Assembly (NCBI RefSeq): GCF_910596095.1
Contig: NC_056542.1
Coordinates: 29,952,957 to 30,016,956 of the forward strand
Length of the DNA stretch: 64,000 nucleotides
Direction of reading: 5' to 3'
From: Thunnus maccoyii
Lineage: Eukaryota; Chordata; Actinopteri; Scombriformes; Scombridae
The position numbers were made by a program, and so were the translations under genes. Below the pieces are notes generated by a model. That model was given only the letters and a program-made list of their open reading frames with translations. It searched no databases and was not told where the DNA came from. This document shows, piece by piece, positions 12,832 to 26,367 of this stretch (its first letter is position 1; every line of letters begins with the position of its first letter).

Positions 12832-13216
12832 ATTGAAGCAAATAACTTCGCAGAGTCTCTCAAAACATAAAGTCAAACTGCTACAGGAGGTTGGAGACAC
12901 TGACATGTCCAGTCAGAGCCCAGTAATGTCTGCGAAACCCCAACGGACGGAGCAGCTCCAGTCTGGATGTGTCTCACGTCTCCCAGAGCTTCCTGTGTTC
13001 CACCCACAGGATCCCTCGCTGTCACAACAGCCACAGAAAGTTTGCAGCACATACGCACCAGGCAGCCTACGTCTGGGAGGTGTCTGATACCCCTGATGTT
13101 GAAAACCCACTTCAGACTTCAGACTCCTCTCAGGTGAGGGTGAGGTGTATGGTGGTTGGTAGAGTGATGAGGGGAGGTGGGGGGGGGGGGGCGGGTTTAT
13201 CAAATGAACATGTGCC

Positions 13217-13260
<44 letters not shown>
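13217..13260. repeat. (AGAC)11 microsatellite
   Basis: Eleven perfect AGAC units, preceded at 13179-13191 by a G-rich run. Flanked on the right by a long pyrimidine-rich stretch (13262-13630) whose open frames are not genes. Confidence 0.95.
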
Positions 13261-13935
13261 GCCCACTCATTTCTTCCTCCTCCTTCCCTCTCTCATCTCT
13301 TCTGTTTTTGTTCTTTTTTTTTCCTGCCGCTCCGTTGTTTTGTTGTTCAGTCTCAGAGATGAGACACAAGACGCCACGCTTTGTTGTTTGTCTGCTTTTA
13401 ACATCTGTCTGCCTTTACCACGTTCTCCCCGCACCTCTATCTCTTCCTGACTTCTTTCGCCTCGTCTGTCCTTTCCCACTCTTATCTTTGTTCCTGTCTC
13501 CTCTCTGTGTCCAATCTCTCTCTCTCTTTCTTCAACCTGAGCTATACTCTCTTTGTCTGTTTTTCTCTCTGACTCCTCTTCTGTGTCACTCTGACAGCTA
13601 TCTGCTACTTCTTTTCTTCTATCCCTTGTTCTCAGCATGACTCTTGCATTTCTTCCCCTTCAGCAGCAGCCAACCTGTGATGTTGACTCGCACAGAAATG
13701 AACATTGCAGAATAATTTTCATAACCCCCCTGCTAAGTTGACAAAGATCTATGTGTCTTGATGGCTGGCTGAGTTGCTGGTGGCTGATAGGAGTCGGCAG
13801 GGTGAGATGGTGTGGTGTGTGATCTCTGTTCATGTCGGAGCTGGCGTTCTTTATTATGTCTTTGGTTTTTAGTCGTGTTTTCTAGCTGTTCAATTTAATA
13901 TCTTAAAGGTAAAGTCAAACTAAATCAGTATATAA

Positions 13936-14478
13936 TAAGGATGTCAATGGTTAATCTGTTGTAGCTCAATCTCCATTAATAATGTAATCACTTGAAGATA
14001 TATTAATCATTGTTCCTCACTGTTTTCACTGTGGCAGTCCTGAGAGCTACCTAACTCCCATGACTTAGAAAATCACACTCGTTTCTGTTTTTTTTTTTCT
14101 GGCAGCTCTCCAGTTTAGCTAGACATTCAGAAGCTCTTGCTAATGCCAAGCTAGCATCTTCAATTTAACCAATTTAGCTAGATTTCCAGAAGCTCATGCT
14201 AATATCAAACTAGCAGCTTCTCAGTCAATGCAGGCCAGGGAGCTGAGTGTCAGACAGCAGAGAGCATGGCTGCAGTTACAGTGCTAACTTTCCAATGACA
14301 ATGAAGAAAAACACCCTTATTTTTGGGTTGTTAATCTAGTTTATGGGTTGAAATGAATCGCAGAAAGACTCCCTGGGTACGAAAAGTGTTCCTTGGACAT
14401 CTGTTCCACCTGAGCAGGTGTTTTCAGCAGCTGGTTTAACATGTCCAATATAATCAGTTAAGGAAATTTGCATCCCTA
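13936..14478. mobile_element. hAT-like MITE candidate
   Basis: The left end TAAGGATGTCAA and the right end TTTGCATCCCTAA are imperfect inverted repeats, as in fish hAT MITEs. No clear 8-bp duplication flanks it, and no transposase frame is present. The interior holds a diverged tandem duplication (14110-14227). Confidence 0.4.
14110..14227. repeat. diverged 59-bp tandem duplication
   Basis: Two adjacent units each contain TTTAGCTAGA, CAGAAGCTC, TGCTAAT and a CTAGCA block in the same order, with about 80 percent identity by eye. Confidence 0.7.
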
Positions 14479-15313
14479 ATACCAACATTTTATACATCAA
14501 ATCACATTGAAGTTATTAGTTATTCAGTTTGCAAATGTGATCTGTACATAAATAGCACATAATATCAATAACAGTACCATCCATCTGTGTGCCTGTTGGG
14601 TCTTTATTTGCCAGTCTGTCCTTGGGTTGTATGTGTGCTTCTGTATGTCCTATTGGCTAATATCCTCCCCCCAATCCTGTCACAACAACCCACCGCCATG
14701 TGTCTCTTCTGACTGTTGCTGAAGAGGATGATGATGACGACGACGACGATGATGCGTATGTTAGCGATGAGGCTAACGGAGCCCGTCGTTGCCAGTCACC
14801 GTCAAAGCTCTGCTTTCAGGTTAAAGCGCAGTACCACACACCCCTAGCCCTCCTAATCTGCTTCAGGTTATTATGGTCTGTCGGACAACACTGTCTGGGC
14901 CCCCCCTCCCCATCCCTCCCTGCCTGCAGTACCCTTCACTGTCATCACAGTGTCTCCATCATTAGTTGCCTTGCTCCTTTCCGCTTGTTGAGGTGCTCAT
15001 AGGGCTTTGGAACCAGGCTATTGTTGTCTGCTCAGACCGATTGCCTTCACTTTTGTCTTTCAATCATTTGCTAATAACATACCAGCAACCAGCATGCTCA
15101 GAAATAGTGGAACAGACCACCCACTGTCCTTTTAAAGTAATAGTTGTAATTATCACCATCATCATCTAGCAACTAGACAAGCAGAAAGCTGCTCTCAAGT
15201 GGACCGCTACTATTTCTCTTTGTCTTCACCAGATACTTCTCATATTAGGAATAAAACATTCTGCATATCCTTGAAGTTGAATCTGGGTTTTGGAAGAAAG
15301 ATTAACCCATCTG

Positions 15314-15315
<2 letters not shown>

Positions 15316-15348
<33 letters not shown>
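15316..15348. repeat. (CA)n microsatellite
   Basis: About 16 CA units. A further run lies at 15658-15680 and a (GT)n run at 15698-15716. Confidence 0.95.
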
Positions 15349-15349
<1 letters not shown>

Positions 15350-15813
15350 TCAGACATACAGGCATTTCTGCTCTAACCCTGTTGAAGCTTTTGAGTACCA
15401 TGCTAGAGCAGTCTGGGCCCTGATCATACGAAATGTACCTCCCCCCCCCATACACACACACACACACTCACTCACACAGTGACCCTGGCTGACCCTGGTC
15501 AACACCCCACACATGAATGCACTCACTTTAACCCTGACATTAGTCTGACCCTCCAGTCTGGTTCAATCACTCAGAGAGAGTGTAGTCAGTCTGGCTTTAT
15601 GGCAAGAGAAGGGGGTTGGGGTGTCTAGACGCTATCCTGTCTGTCTGGCTCTGATAATGTACACACACACACACACACACCTGAGAGACTGCAGGGGAGT
15701 GTGTGTGTGTGTGTGTTTGCGTGTGAAGTGACATGTTTAGCCAGCCGTGCGTCCGCCATCTCACTGACTGGATGAATACTTTAACAGCGTTCCCCTCTCT
15801 GCTTTACTGCTGT

Positions 15814-15872
15814 TCATGAATATTACAGCATTGGAATATTGATAATATTAGACTATATTGTAATATTCATGA
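15814..15872. repeat. 14-bp perfect inverted repeat, AT-rich
   Basis: TCATGAATATTACA at 15814-15827 is exactly complementary in inverse orientation to TGTAATATTCATGA at 15859-15872, with a 31-bp AT-rich spacer holding more AATATT motifs. Could be a hairpin, a small MITE or chance in AT-rich DNA. Confidence 0.7.
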
Positions 15873-17283
15873 TATGTTATCACAGAGCCCTGCGTTTCTG
15901 TATCTTTGTTCATGTTATATTAATGCAGATGGAGATGATATGGCTACGTTAGTCCTTTTCAGGAGCCAAAGTGGGGATTTATTGCCTGCTCAGCATCGGG
16001 TCTCATCATATCGGCCTACTTCAGCAATAATCAAACCTAGTCTGTGTTCAGATAAAACGCATTTACAGCCAACATAAATGTAAATTGAGTCAAAGTAATA
16101 ATGGGAAATGCATGTGATTATGACCCAGCAACAGTTTGTTGTTACTCATATGTTTTCTTAAGATGTAAACAACTCCATGGAGATCTTTCAGAGACTCCGC
16201 AGGTCATTTAACAACATGTTTGGAGGTATTTCAAGAAACTTCCAAGACAAAAAATTCAATAGGCTGCATGATAGAAATGATTTTTTTTTAATCTTGTTTA
16301 CGAATCTCCTTGTTTATTTTGCGCAACACAATATACAAAAATATAAAAACGTGTTACCATATGAACACGTTACTACATATGAAAACATAGAATAATTGAA
16401 AATAACATCAATAGAGATTAATCTACCTGAACTTAAAAGTTTTAAATGATTTTTTCACAAAATACTAGTTGAGCAAGTAGCTAACATCTGCTCGGTTTAA
16501 ATTTAGAAACAGAAAGAAAAGTCTGAGGATTCTGCAGATTCTTTCTAGACTGCAGTAAGTGTTAAACGACCTTCTGCTAGTGTGAAAGATCACCAGGAAT
16601 ATTTCACAAATACTGATGCTTAGCTCTTCTTTAGTATAAAGATAACACAAGAGATGCAAAACAGGGCTAGACTATGACTGTGCAGCCTTTTCTTTGGTCC
16701 AGATTTTTTTGGTATGATGGAAGTTAGCGGGGCTTTACCTGAATCAGAATTATGACTCTGAGTTGCCAGTTTAGGTGAGGTTTGTGTATGTTTATTGCCT
16801 GTCATCCTGCACACATCCTCCTCCTTCATGTACAATGACAGAGATTAAAAAAGTGGAATGAATGGACTGAGGGATTAGTAGTGAAATTTCGGGTGCCATT
16901 GCTTTCAGTTTTACCTCTAAACCAAGTGAGTCTTGAGTGTCTGACTGCTCATGTTTTGTTCCCAATTGGACATCTTTGTAGCAATGTTCAAGTGATTACT
17001 TTGTTGATTACAGTGTGATCATAACTGAGTGAAATGTTTTCCAAAGCTAGAAAATAAGACCCATGTTGTAATTAACTAGAATGATCCTCTAAGTTCTGTT
17101 ATAATTGTGTATTTTGGGTTCTGATGCCAGTTTGGCTGCTTGTTTTTCACGTTCAGAAATCGAAATGATGTGAGAAAAGTGAAAGTTAGAGCAGCCATCA
17201 TGTATATGAGTTCCTGCTTTTTAATCCAATTTAGTCTCTCTGGTGAAGCAAAGAGGAGGCTGTGTGTGATTCCCCTGTGCTGT

Positions 17284-17522
<239 letters not shown>

Positions 17523-17849
17523 TGTGTGTCAGTGTCTCTCTCCCTCTGCATCTTTCCTCCATCTCCTTCCTCTTTTTGTTTTCCTCTCTGTCCCCCTGTC
17601 TCCATCTCTTTCCACCAGACCATGAGATACCTGTCTAATGGGCTTAGTATCCTCCCCCCCCCAACACACACACACACACATACACACACACATGCATGTA
17701 CATAAACAGGCTCCCTCTCCTCAGGGTTAAGCAGCACTAAACTAGTTCATTTATTTCCATGGAGAGACTGACTGTAGTAGAGGAAGGGGGGGTGGGGGGT
17801 GGGGTGTAACTAGGCTGATATCTACTGCATGCTGTGTCATACACACACA

Positions 17850-18020
17850 CACACACGCACGCACGCACACTGTGGTTGAGAGAAACTGTTGCTACCAGGC
17901 TGATACCAGCCGTCTAGACGTTACAGTGCACGTCTCCCAAGGGAGGTCGAGGTGTGTGTGTGTGTGTGTGCGCTATTCACTTCCTCTCCCTCCTTGTCTC
18001 CTTCTATCTCTCTCTGTGCC

Positions 18021-18053
<33 letters not shown>
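17850..18053. repeat. cluster of CA/TG and CT microsatellites
   Basis: (CA)n at 17842-17871, (GT)n at 17952-17970, and (GT)n at 18023-18053. The last abuts the transposon starting at 18054. Confidence 0.85.
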
Positions 18054-18055
<2 letters not shown>

Positions 18056-18734
18056 GGGGTGTAAAAGGTACAGAAAATTCACAGTTTGGTATGTACCTCG
18101 GTTTTGGGCTCACAGTTTGGTACGATTTCGGTACAGCAGGAAAAAAAAGTACAAAATTATACTTTTGGTCCTTTGAAAAATGTAAACATCCAACAATGGC
18201 TCATTGGTCCAAACTATGAGTGAAACAGTCTAGTTGTGCTGCAATGGAAACTATTACTGAAACAGTTTATTTTTGCTGCAGTGGAAAAGGAAAACAAGCG
18301 TCCAACCATGTGGGAAATCACGTGTTCATCATTGTTCTGAATGGCTTCACTCAAAGGTGGAGTGAAAAGTCACAGAGAGGAGAGGTGGACGGGGAGACTC
18401 AATATCATTTAAATATGGGGATAATGACGCATATTTTAATACTAAAGACGGCAGTGACACTACATGCGCATGAGTAACGAGGGCAACTTGGTGAAGCCGG
18501 CGAGCGTACATCAATACATCCATGAGCATGCTACCTGCACGCTACAGCTACGTGCTGCACTGCCAAAAGTTCCTTGTGGAACTCAAGCGCATGTCAGAGT
18601 GAGTGGATTATATGGATTTGGATATTTTGACAGTAATTGTTGGGTGAGGGAGCAAACCGAACCGAGGGAAGCATCCGAACCAAACATCCTGTACCTAACG
18701 GTTAGGGACGAACACATGAACTGTTACACCCCTA
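18054..18734. mobile_element. hAT-like non-autonomous transposon with TAGGGGTGTAA ends
   Basis: The left end TAGGGGTGTAA and the right end TTACACCCCTA are perfect 11-bp inverted repeats. Subterminal blocks are also mirrored (CCTCGG/CCGAGG, TTTGGTAC/GTACCTAA). Length is 681 bp. The interior shows no usable transposase frame. It inserted at the edge of a (TG)n array, so a target duplication cannot be read reliably. End sequence and structure fit a common fish hAT-type repeat. Confidence 0.7.
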
Positions 18735-18877
18735 GTCTGTGTGTGTGCCAGCCAGGTCGCTACCATGGCGCCCGAGCAGCTCCGGGCCTTGTTGATCACG
18801 GCACCGTGCCCAAGGGTTACCATAGCAACGGCAGTGGCAGCAGACAGGGCTGTGTGTGTGTCTGTGTGTGTTGAAGG

Positions 18878-18879
<2 letters not shown>

Positions 18880-18924
<45 letters not shown>
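18880..18924. repeat. (TG)n microsatellite
   Basis: About 22 TG units beside further interrupted TG sequence from 18850. Confidence 0.95.
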
Positions 18925-18926
<2 letters not shown>

Positions 18927-20332
18927 CCCAGTGTGGTGGGCAGCAGGCTGTGAACTCAGCAGGTCTCTAGCTGGGCTGGAGCTCTCTGGGCAGCAGGAAA
19001 AGCAAGTTGAAGTAAAGAAAGCTTCCTTTATTTTGTTCTTTCTGTCTCTTTTTTTTACTTCATCCTCATGTTATGATGCAGATTAATAGTTAATGGATGC
19101 ACATGATGGACTGAGTTCAGCTAGACAGGAAAAAACCTGCAGATTGAGTGACTGGAACTTTTGAGGGACCAGCACAGTGACACTGCACTCTCAGCATTTT
19201 CCTCCAGTCAGTGACGGAGGTTGATTGCCAGGTGTGACTGTAATTTTTTCATGACTGAGATGTAGCTTTGGAGTGAAGCAGGAAACAGGAAATGACTGCG
19301 GAGAAAATTTTGAGGTTTTGTTGAACTCAGCTTTGCTACGTAATATATGTACTCTTTGCTGCGTGTAGGTTTTGCGAAACTTGTAGTGTTTTCATCAGTC
19401 ATTTCCGTCTGTGTTCTGTTGTCCTGTCGTCTCTCAGAGCTGGGTCTGGTCAGGCTGCGCTTTTAACTGATGGACCGTCTGTTGCAGCAATTCCATAAAC
19501 TGCTGCCGTAGCTCTGGGGCTGTGTGCTACTTGGCTGTAAAGCTAGGATTCATAATAGCTGAAGCTCAGTCTCTCTAGTCTGAGAGGAAAAAGCATTTCC
19601 TTTGCTGATGGGGAGCAGCTCTTCTCCTCTGAAATTAGCAAGTAGCTAGCGAGCCGTTCCCCACAAACTCATCCCGTACTGTCAACACGCATCCTCTTTC
19701 AAACATAAAATCGTGGAATACATCCTGGTGGTTTGGGACAAAAGACTATTCCTTTGTGCAATCCAAACCAGCCAGGCCTGGTTTTCTCACAGAAGGTCAT
19801 CCGAGCTCAAATGTTAAGTTTATTGAGCAATAACAATGTTAGAGGCCCCAGCTGAATGTGTGCAGTCTCTATAGATAGCCATTAGCCTGATTTTCATTTC
19901 AGGGCCAAACAGGATAAGCCTGTATGCCCTCATTAGACACAGAAGTGAGTTTCCCCCCAGCATTAACTGTTTCTTGTTGCTAGTAGGAATGAATTTGCAG
20001 GAGCTATACATTGTGAGTTTGTCCGCAGCATGGAGATGTGTGCACTGTTGCTAAGCCAGCAGAGTATAGTGCACAGGATGGGAGTGCGCTTAATTCTCAT
20101 TTTTCACTCAATAACAGATCATGTCTGTGTTATTATTGATTTGAATGGGAACAGCTTTCATTTTGCGATGCACCATAGACCTTTTAGTGCTGATACACAG
20201 TAGCAACATCCTGTACGTGTCTCTGTCGAGGTCAGTATCAGTCATGGGGAGAAGCAGAAAGAAAATGCACTCTTCTTGTTATTTTTCATTCTATTTTTTT
20301 GCAAGACGTGACATCATTTCTGATGCCGTTTA

Positions 20333-20610
20333 AAGGGGCAGTTCACACACATTACTGCAAAACATATTTCCTCAATTTCCCCCAAACGTTATCTAGCCAC
20401 GCAGACAGTTTAGCTTTTATTTGTCCAGATTTTGAGATATCTGTCTGTGACATTTCTGCAGCCACTGCAATTCAATGGACGTGAATAGTTTGTAGCGCTC
20501 AAAAAAGCGCTCAGCAGTGATATCTCTTAACAGAACCGGTGTCCCGATTAGTGAGGATAATTCACATAACACCCTGTCAGCATGTTTTCAGAGCGACTAT
20601 TTCTTTAAAC
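20333..20610. repeat. interspersed repeat, same family as 8165-8480 and 40508-41095
   Basis: Begins AAAGGGGCAGTTCACACACA, continues with TTTTGAGATATCTGTCTGTG, a 'CAATGGACGTGAATAG' block, 'GCGCTCAAAAAAGCGCTC', and ends with GACTATTTCTTTAAACAGAG. Non-coding. Confidence 0.5.
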
Positions 20611-20986
20611 AGAGATGTCCTGAGCCAATCCGAAGAACCAGAATATTTTAATAGTGCCCCTAAAACTAAATGTCAGTATGTTATTATTTTGATAAGAATA
20701 TAATGAAAACGGTTAAAAGAGAGTTATTGAACTCCACATTTAGGTACATATAAGCATCAGTATTGATAAATGAGAGTTTTGTTGTTGTACAATGGATGAA
20801 GTAAGCCTTTAAGATACATGTAATTAACTAGCTGAATGATTTCAGATGTCTGAATGCGTCCTCAGACAGTGTAGCGCTCTGATAGCGGCTGCTGATGTGT
20901 GTCTGTTTGTCTGCTGTGTGTCTGACAGCTTCTTTTCACTGGCAGGTCAGCTGAACTGTCTGACCTCTCATTGGCCTCTCACTCAC

Positions 20987-21101
20987 TCACACACACACAC
21001 ACACACACACACAACCGCACAACCGCACACACACAAAGGTCAAAGGGCCGTCATCGGGTCAGTGTGTGTGTGTGCACTCTCTCTCTCTCTCTCTCTCTCT
21101 G
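20987..21101. repeat. (CA)n and (CT)n microsatellites
   Basis: CA run 20987-21013 and CT run 21078-21101, with a short unique spacer. Confidence 0.9.
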
Positions 21102-21435
21102 TGCTGTTTGGCTTTTTGAATTGGACAGAGGGACGAGCTGCTGCTGTGGCTGCTGGGTATGTGTGTGTCCATGACACAGAGTATCAGTAACTGTCAGTAC
21201 TGAAAGCCAGTATTGTAAGGTTTGAATCTGGCTGTGGACCCTTGTTGCGTGTCATCCCTCCTCTCTCTCCCTCTATTTCCTGTCACCTGTCTACTATTGA
21301 CAAAATAAAAGCAGCAAGAGACGATAAGAAATTCAAACAGGATGTTATAGAAAAAAGACCTCTATTCATTAAGTGAGGAATCAAACAATGTGTTGTTTTG
21401 CTGCCTGCACTGGAGTTCAAGTATTGAATTGACGC

Positions 21436-21684
21436 TAGAGCTGCAATTAGTTGATCAAAAAGAATATCAAATATTTTTATAGTTTTATTTTTCAAACAAA
21501 AATGCCACAAATTCTCAAATATTGGGATTTGCTTTTACTTTATCATATATGACAGTAAATTGAATATATTTTGTTAGTCAGACAAAACAAGCTAATCAAA
21601 GACATCGCTGTGGCCTCAATGATTAATCAAGAAAATAATAGGTGGATTAATCAATAATGAAAATAATCGTTAGTTGCAGCCCTA
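21436..21684. mobile_element. complete hAT MITE (GAGCTGCAA family)
   Basis: A 249-bp element running from TAGAGCTGCAATTAG to GTTAGTTGCAGCCCTA, with imperfect terminal inverted repeats. Flanks ATTGACGC and ATCGACAC agree at 6 of 8 positions, fitting an aged 8-bp hAT target duplication. Interior is AT-rich and non-coding. Other copies: 28291-28535, 40127-40182 and 49539-49591. Confidence 0.75.
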
Positions 21685-21870
21685 ATCGACACTGAGGGCT
21701 GCAATTAAGTGTCTTGTTGTATTGACAGACATTTCTAATGAAACCCAGTCCTAGTCTCCAACAGAAGCTCCTATTATTTTAGCTTTCTGCACATGTACTG
21801 GGAGGAGATTCACTTCCTCATTCTTAAAAACTGGCTGCAGTGTAACAGAAGAGGTCTTACAGAATGACAT

Positions 21871-21910
21871 GCATCAAGCTAGACTTTACCGCATCAAGCT
21901 AGACTTTACC
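21871..21910. repeat. perfect 2 x 20-bp tandem duplication
   Basis: GCATCAAGCTAGACTTTACC occurs twice head to tail with no mismatch, indicating a recent event. Confidence 0.95.
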
Positions 21911-22576
21911 AAATCCAGCCAAACTTTGCTTAAGAACAAGCCCATTAGACGACCTGACAGTATATTTGAATGTACATTTTTCAGGTTAAGCTACTTTTAC
22001 GTTGGTCTATTTGTCTGCTAAACTATTTTCAGTAAATAGGTGGGTGTTGCCACATTTTAACCAATGACTGCACAGATATTTGAGCGAGCCGTAGTATAAG
22101 GTGGCCTTCTCCTACGGTCACTTTCACATGATTTAAATAAACTCGATGGCCTCTCTCCTCACCACAGCAGAAAAAACCGACGGAACGGCTGGCTTGCAAT
22201 GCAAATTATTCAGCCTGCTGAAGGAATAAGGGTGCTGCAGACGCCGGCCTGATATTGTTTTGACAAGTGGATTACTGTTGTAATAACATCAGACTGGTGC
22301 TGGTAATGCAGACTGCCAGCACACACTGTTCTCTGGCCACTGCGAGAGTCAGTGCTGTACACTGTGTTCTGGAGCCTCTGGACTGGGTGGATACTGGGGT
22401 TGATGCAGGATAGGCCTCCCTCTCCCCTGCCTCTTTCCTCTTATTTAATCTCTGTCTCTCCTCCTCCCCACACTTCCTTCCTCCCTTCTCAACTCCTCCT
22501 CTGGCTTCCTTCCTCCCTGACGTTCAGAGAAGAGGCCATTAACTGCAGCCGGCATAGTTTTATTTTGCTTCAACTG

Positions 22577-22612
22577 TAAAAAAAAAAAAAAAAAAAAAAA
22601 GAAAGAAAAAAA
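22577..22612. repeat. poly(A) tract
   Basis: A run of about 24 A followed by GAAAGAAAAAAA. No retroposon body was recognised next to it. Confidence 0.85.
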
Positions 22613-25312
22613 ATTTCCCGTCTGTAGCTCAGAAGACAGCTTTGAGTCTGGAGTATGTGATATTTATCCGGCAGGCTTAAAGAAGGACCCGGTTGACTTG
22701 GTTTCCCAGAATGCTGTTCTCCGAGTGTAACCCTCCCTCAGTCCCCTCCCTGTGGCTGCTGTGGTGAGCACACAGGCCTGGGCTGGTAGTGGCTGAGGCT
22801 CTCAGATGAGACATTCAGCCTCTTGCCCTGCCAATGAAACTTCTTTCCAACACATTAGTACTCTCTTCAGGTAGGGCAGTAGCTCCCGAGAGGTCACAAG
22901 ACAAACTGAGTGGTCACATGACGATTAACAAAAAGAAGAAGGAAAACACTTCTGCTGCACAGCATTATCTTTATCTTTTCAGCTTTGCTTTTTTTCTTGT
23001 GGAAGTTTAAAACGATATAAGATTTTCATGTAATGGTATGGCATTTTTTTAAAGCCGTAGCCATGGGATGTTTGTACATTCTGTTATTAGCTCTCTATAT
23101 AGTCGTTTTCTTTGTCAGTGGCAGGGTCGGCCACTCCTGCTTGGAATTCAAATAGCTTTCACACACAGGAGGGATTCAGCATGTAATCAAGCATTACTGT
23201 TTGTAAATGTATCTCATTGATATCAGCTTCACTGTTTCATCCTCGCTTTCTTTACATTGATCAGAGCTGCATTAAGGTTCTGCTAATGCAAACCAAACAT
23301 TTCCTACTGCAGCTGCTTCTCATTAAAAGCATTCAACTGGTGAAACACAGGGCGGCTTTTATCGTGAAGCAGTCACAGAAAAGTGTTGTTGTCATCAAAA
23401 ATGCATCTACATCCTCATTTTGGGCTTTTTTTCTTTTTTTTTTTTTGGTTACAGTGGATCAGTTTCAGATATTGCAGGGAGTAATAGAAGAAGAAGGAGC
23501 AGCTGCAGTGAGCTCAAGTTCAAGTAGATGCTCAAATTGTTGCAGCACTTGCTGTAACCACAAGTTAATCTTAAAGGATTATAACTTGAAGCTACTAAAA
23601 ATGAAAGAATCTGAGACGGATACATACATACATACATGTACGCAGCTTGTGACAAGGTTAGGAATGGGTGGTGTTGAGAGTTCACCAGACCTGAACAAAC
23701 TAGGTGTTAGTGGTTGAACAGAAAGAACACTGGTTCCTTGATCGTTACCTCAGTCCTCTCCCTCGTGGCTTGTTAGGTGAATTTGGCCTCTACAAGCCTC
23801 TACGAGGGTTTTTTTTTTTCCAGAACACTCCTCATCTTCCCTCTTATGTGTGGTTGATGACGTTACCAGAGGGTCATTCAGTGCACTTTTGGTTCTGCAT
23901 CTTCACTCTCAGCACTCTGTTCCCTCAGTCCTACCTGTTCCACATTAACTGGCTTATATTGTGACGAATAGCTTAAAAAATCTGTTTCCAACGTCTGTTA
24001 TGAGACATGGGTCGGGTGATGCCATCATTTCCATCTTGGATGATAAATGTTGCACTGAATTTGTCAGTTAAATTGTTTTGAAGGGCCGTTCAGCGCGGTG
24101 TTACGTACCTGTTGCATAATCATACCTCATGATAAATGGGTTAACAGAATGAGTTTCAGTTTGTTTGACTCTTCACCAGTTCACTTGTCATCAAGTTAAA
24201 GAAAAGTTGTTCATCTTGTCTGTCGTTGTTTTCTTATTCCTCTGCTCTTCGGTGGTTAATGTCAGTTGGTTTTATTGGCTTAGGTTTCGTTCCTCACAGT
24301 GGTTTTTTTTGCCTCCATGTGGTTTTTGCTAGTTGGCCCTCTTCCTTTCAGGCTTACCCCACCCGTCCCCTGTGGCTGCTGTGGTGGAGCAGAGGCAGGT
24401 TTGGGTGGGTTTAAGTTTCAGCTCAGGCTCTACATTAACCCACTCTAATGCAGATGAATAAACCAGGGAGGATTACTGAGGCTGGGATGACTGGGAATAG
24501 GCTGGGTTTAACTGGACTGGGATGGTTTCTGCTTTCATTTTCTTTGTGTGTTTCTTAACAAGGTTTCACATTTAGTCATTTTGTTACTCACTGACAGTTT
24601 CTTCTTCTTCTTCTTTCTTCTTCACACACTGTTCTCTTGTCTTTACCTGATCCCAACCCTGTTGTGGCAAAGGCTGCCCCAGTGGATTGTGGGTAATACA
24701 CTGTAATTTGCAAAGAGCTTTGTGGAGAAAGTGTCCGCCAGAATCGAGGCATTGTAGCTCAAATAGCTAGAGTGTACATTGTGTCATTGTTCTTGCGGAG
24801 CTACACAAACTACACACACACACATAAAGTGAGTGAGTGTCCAGCAGTGAGTAAGAGTGTGAGTCAGAGGTCAGACTGGGTGCCAAGACCAGACAAGGTC
24901 AAGACTTCTGCTCAGAACAAACCGACAACTCACAACAAAAGAGTCTCAGACTGCAGAGAGAGAGGGAGGAGAGGAAGGAGAGGAGAGGAAGAAGGGATAG
25001 ACAGAGGAAGAGAGAAACAAGCGGGAGACGAAGAATAAGAAACAGAGAAAGAATGATGTGGGTGAGAGAGGAATGAAAGGGGAGGATGGAGGGATGGGGA
25101 GAGAGGAAAGATGGATAGAGTGAGTGGAGACAGAGGAAGGGACCACCAGGTTCAAAGAGACAGAGTGGGAGGAGAGGGGGAAGAAAAAAAGGACGAAAGC
25201 ATGAAACAATGAACAAGAGGCAGACGTGACTGTAAAGCAGCGATCATTGTGTCTCCCAGTGGTGCCCTGAACTGGGAGGTCATCCAGATCAGCTCAGATG
25301 CTGGTGTGCGTT

Positions 25313-25338
25313 TGTGTGTGTGTGTGTGTGTGTGTGTT
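25313..25338. repeat. (TG)n microsatellite
   Basis: About 13 TG units after a purine-rich stretch (24950-25200). Confidence 0.9.
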
Positions 25339-26367
25339 GAGACTGTTGTTTGTTGAGGACAGAAACACCGCAGTTATTCAGCATCCTCACAAAGAAACCA
25401 CTGTACACCGAGACAGACACCACGGGCTCAACACTCATCTTTTCTGTGATTTGAAGCTTTTCTCTGCAGAGTCTCCAGACGCACACACACATTTCAACCA
25501 TATATACATAGTGGATGTGACAGAGTGACTTTGAGTTTGACCTGTGCTACCCCCTGCTGGCGAACACATGTTAAAACACAACTGTGCTGTCAAATTGTCA
25601 ACGGCTCCTGAAAGGTCTTAAACATTTTCATTTAAATCCCACAACACATCAGTTGAGCTGACAATCCCACCACAAGGTGTGTTTAGTAGCTGTGCTGGAG
25701 CTTTTAATCATATCAAATGATCTTCATCAGCATTCCTAGTTGTCATAGAATTGTAGAACAGGCTTTTTTCCCAGCAGACATTGTGACTTGTTATCTAGTT
25801 AAAGCACAGGTGTTACAAACATTAACGATACCTCAAGATAAATCTGAGGTATTGTGTGTATTTCCTGTTAATACTGTTAATACTGGGTACTTTTATCTCT
25901 TCAAGCCTTTAATATGTTTTCAAACGGGACAATGTGCAAATGTGAAAGCGTTGTTTGAAATGTGTGACCTTTGATAAAGGTTTGTGAGTTGGATTTGGTT
26001 AAAAAGCTACAAAGCTTGGGGACAACAGCTTTAAAAAACATCAAAATGCCTGAAGGACAACTGTTAGGAGTGTAAGAACATTTCACTATGACAAAATAAG
26101 ATTTTATTATTAATGCTTTTGCTTCACTACAATCTCAACACAATGCAAACTACCGTAATGTTCCTGAACATTTATTTCCTTTCAGCTTGTTTTTTAACCC
26201 ACACTTTACATCACACAGCTAACCTCAGAGTTTAATATCTGTAATTGTGCAGATTTATTTGGTGTGTTTAAAATTTTTGTGTTCACATAATGACCGGGAT
26301 TATTTGGAACCCGCGTCTCTTGTGTCGTGTTTGAGTCTAATCCTCTCCTCTCTGTGTGTTTGTGCAG

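Noticed and set aside
12969..13640. 223-codon plus-strand frame
   Set aside because: Runs through the (AGAC)n array and a pyrimidine-rich stretch; composition is repeat-driven and no family is recognisable.
14700..15002. 100-codon frame starting with an Asp run
   Set aside because: The acidic run is a short (GAT/GAC)n repeat; the rest has no family resemblance and no splice context.
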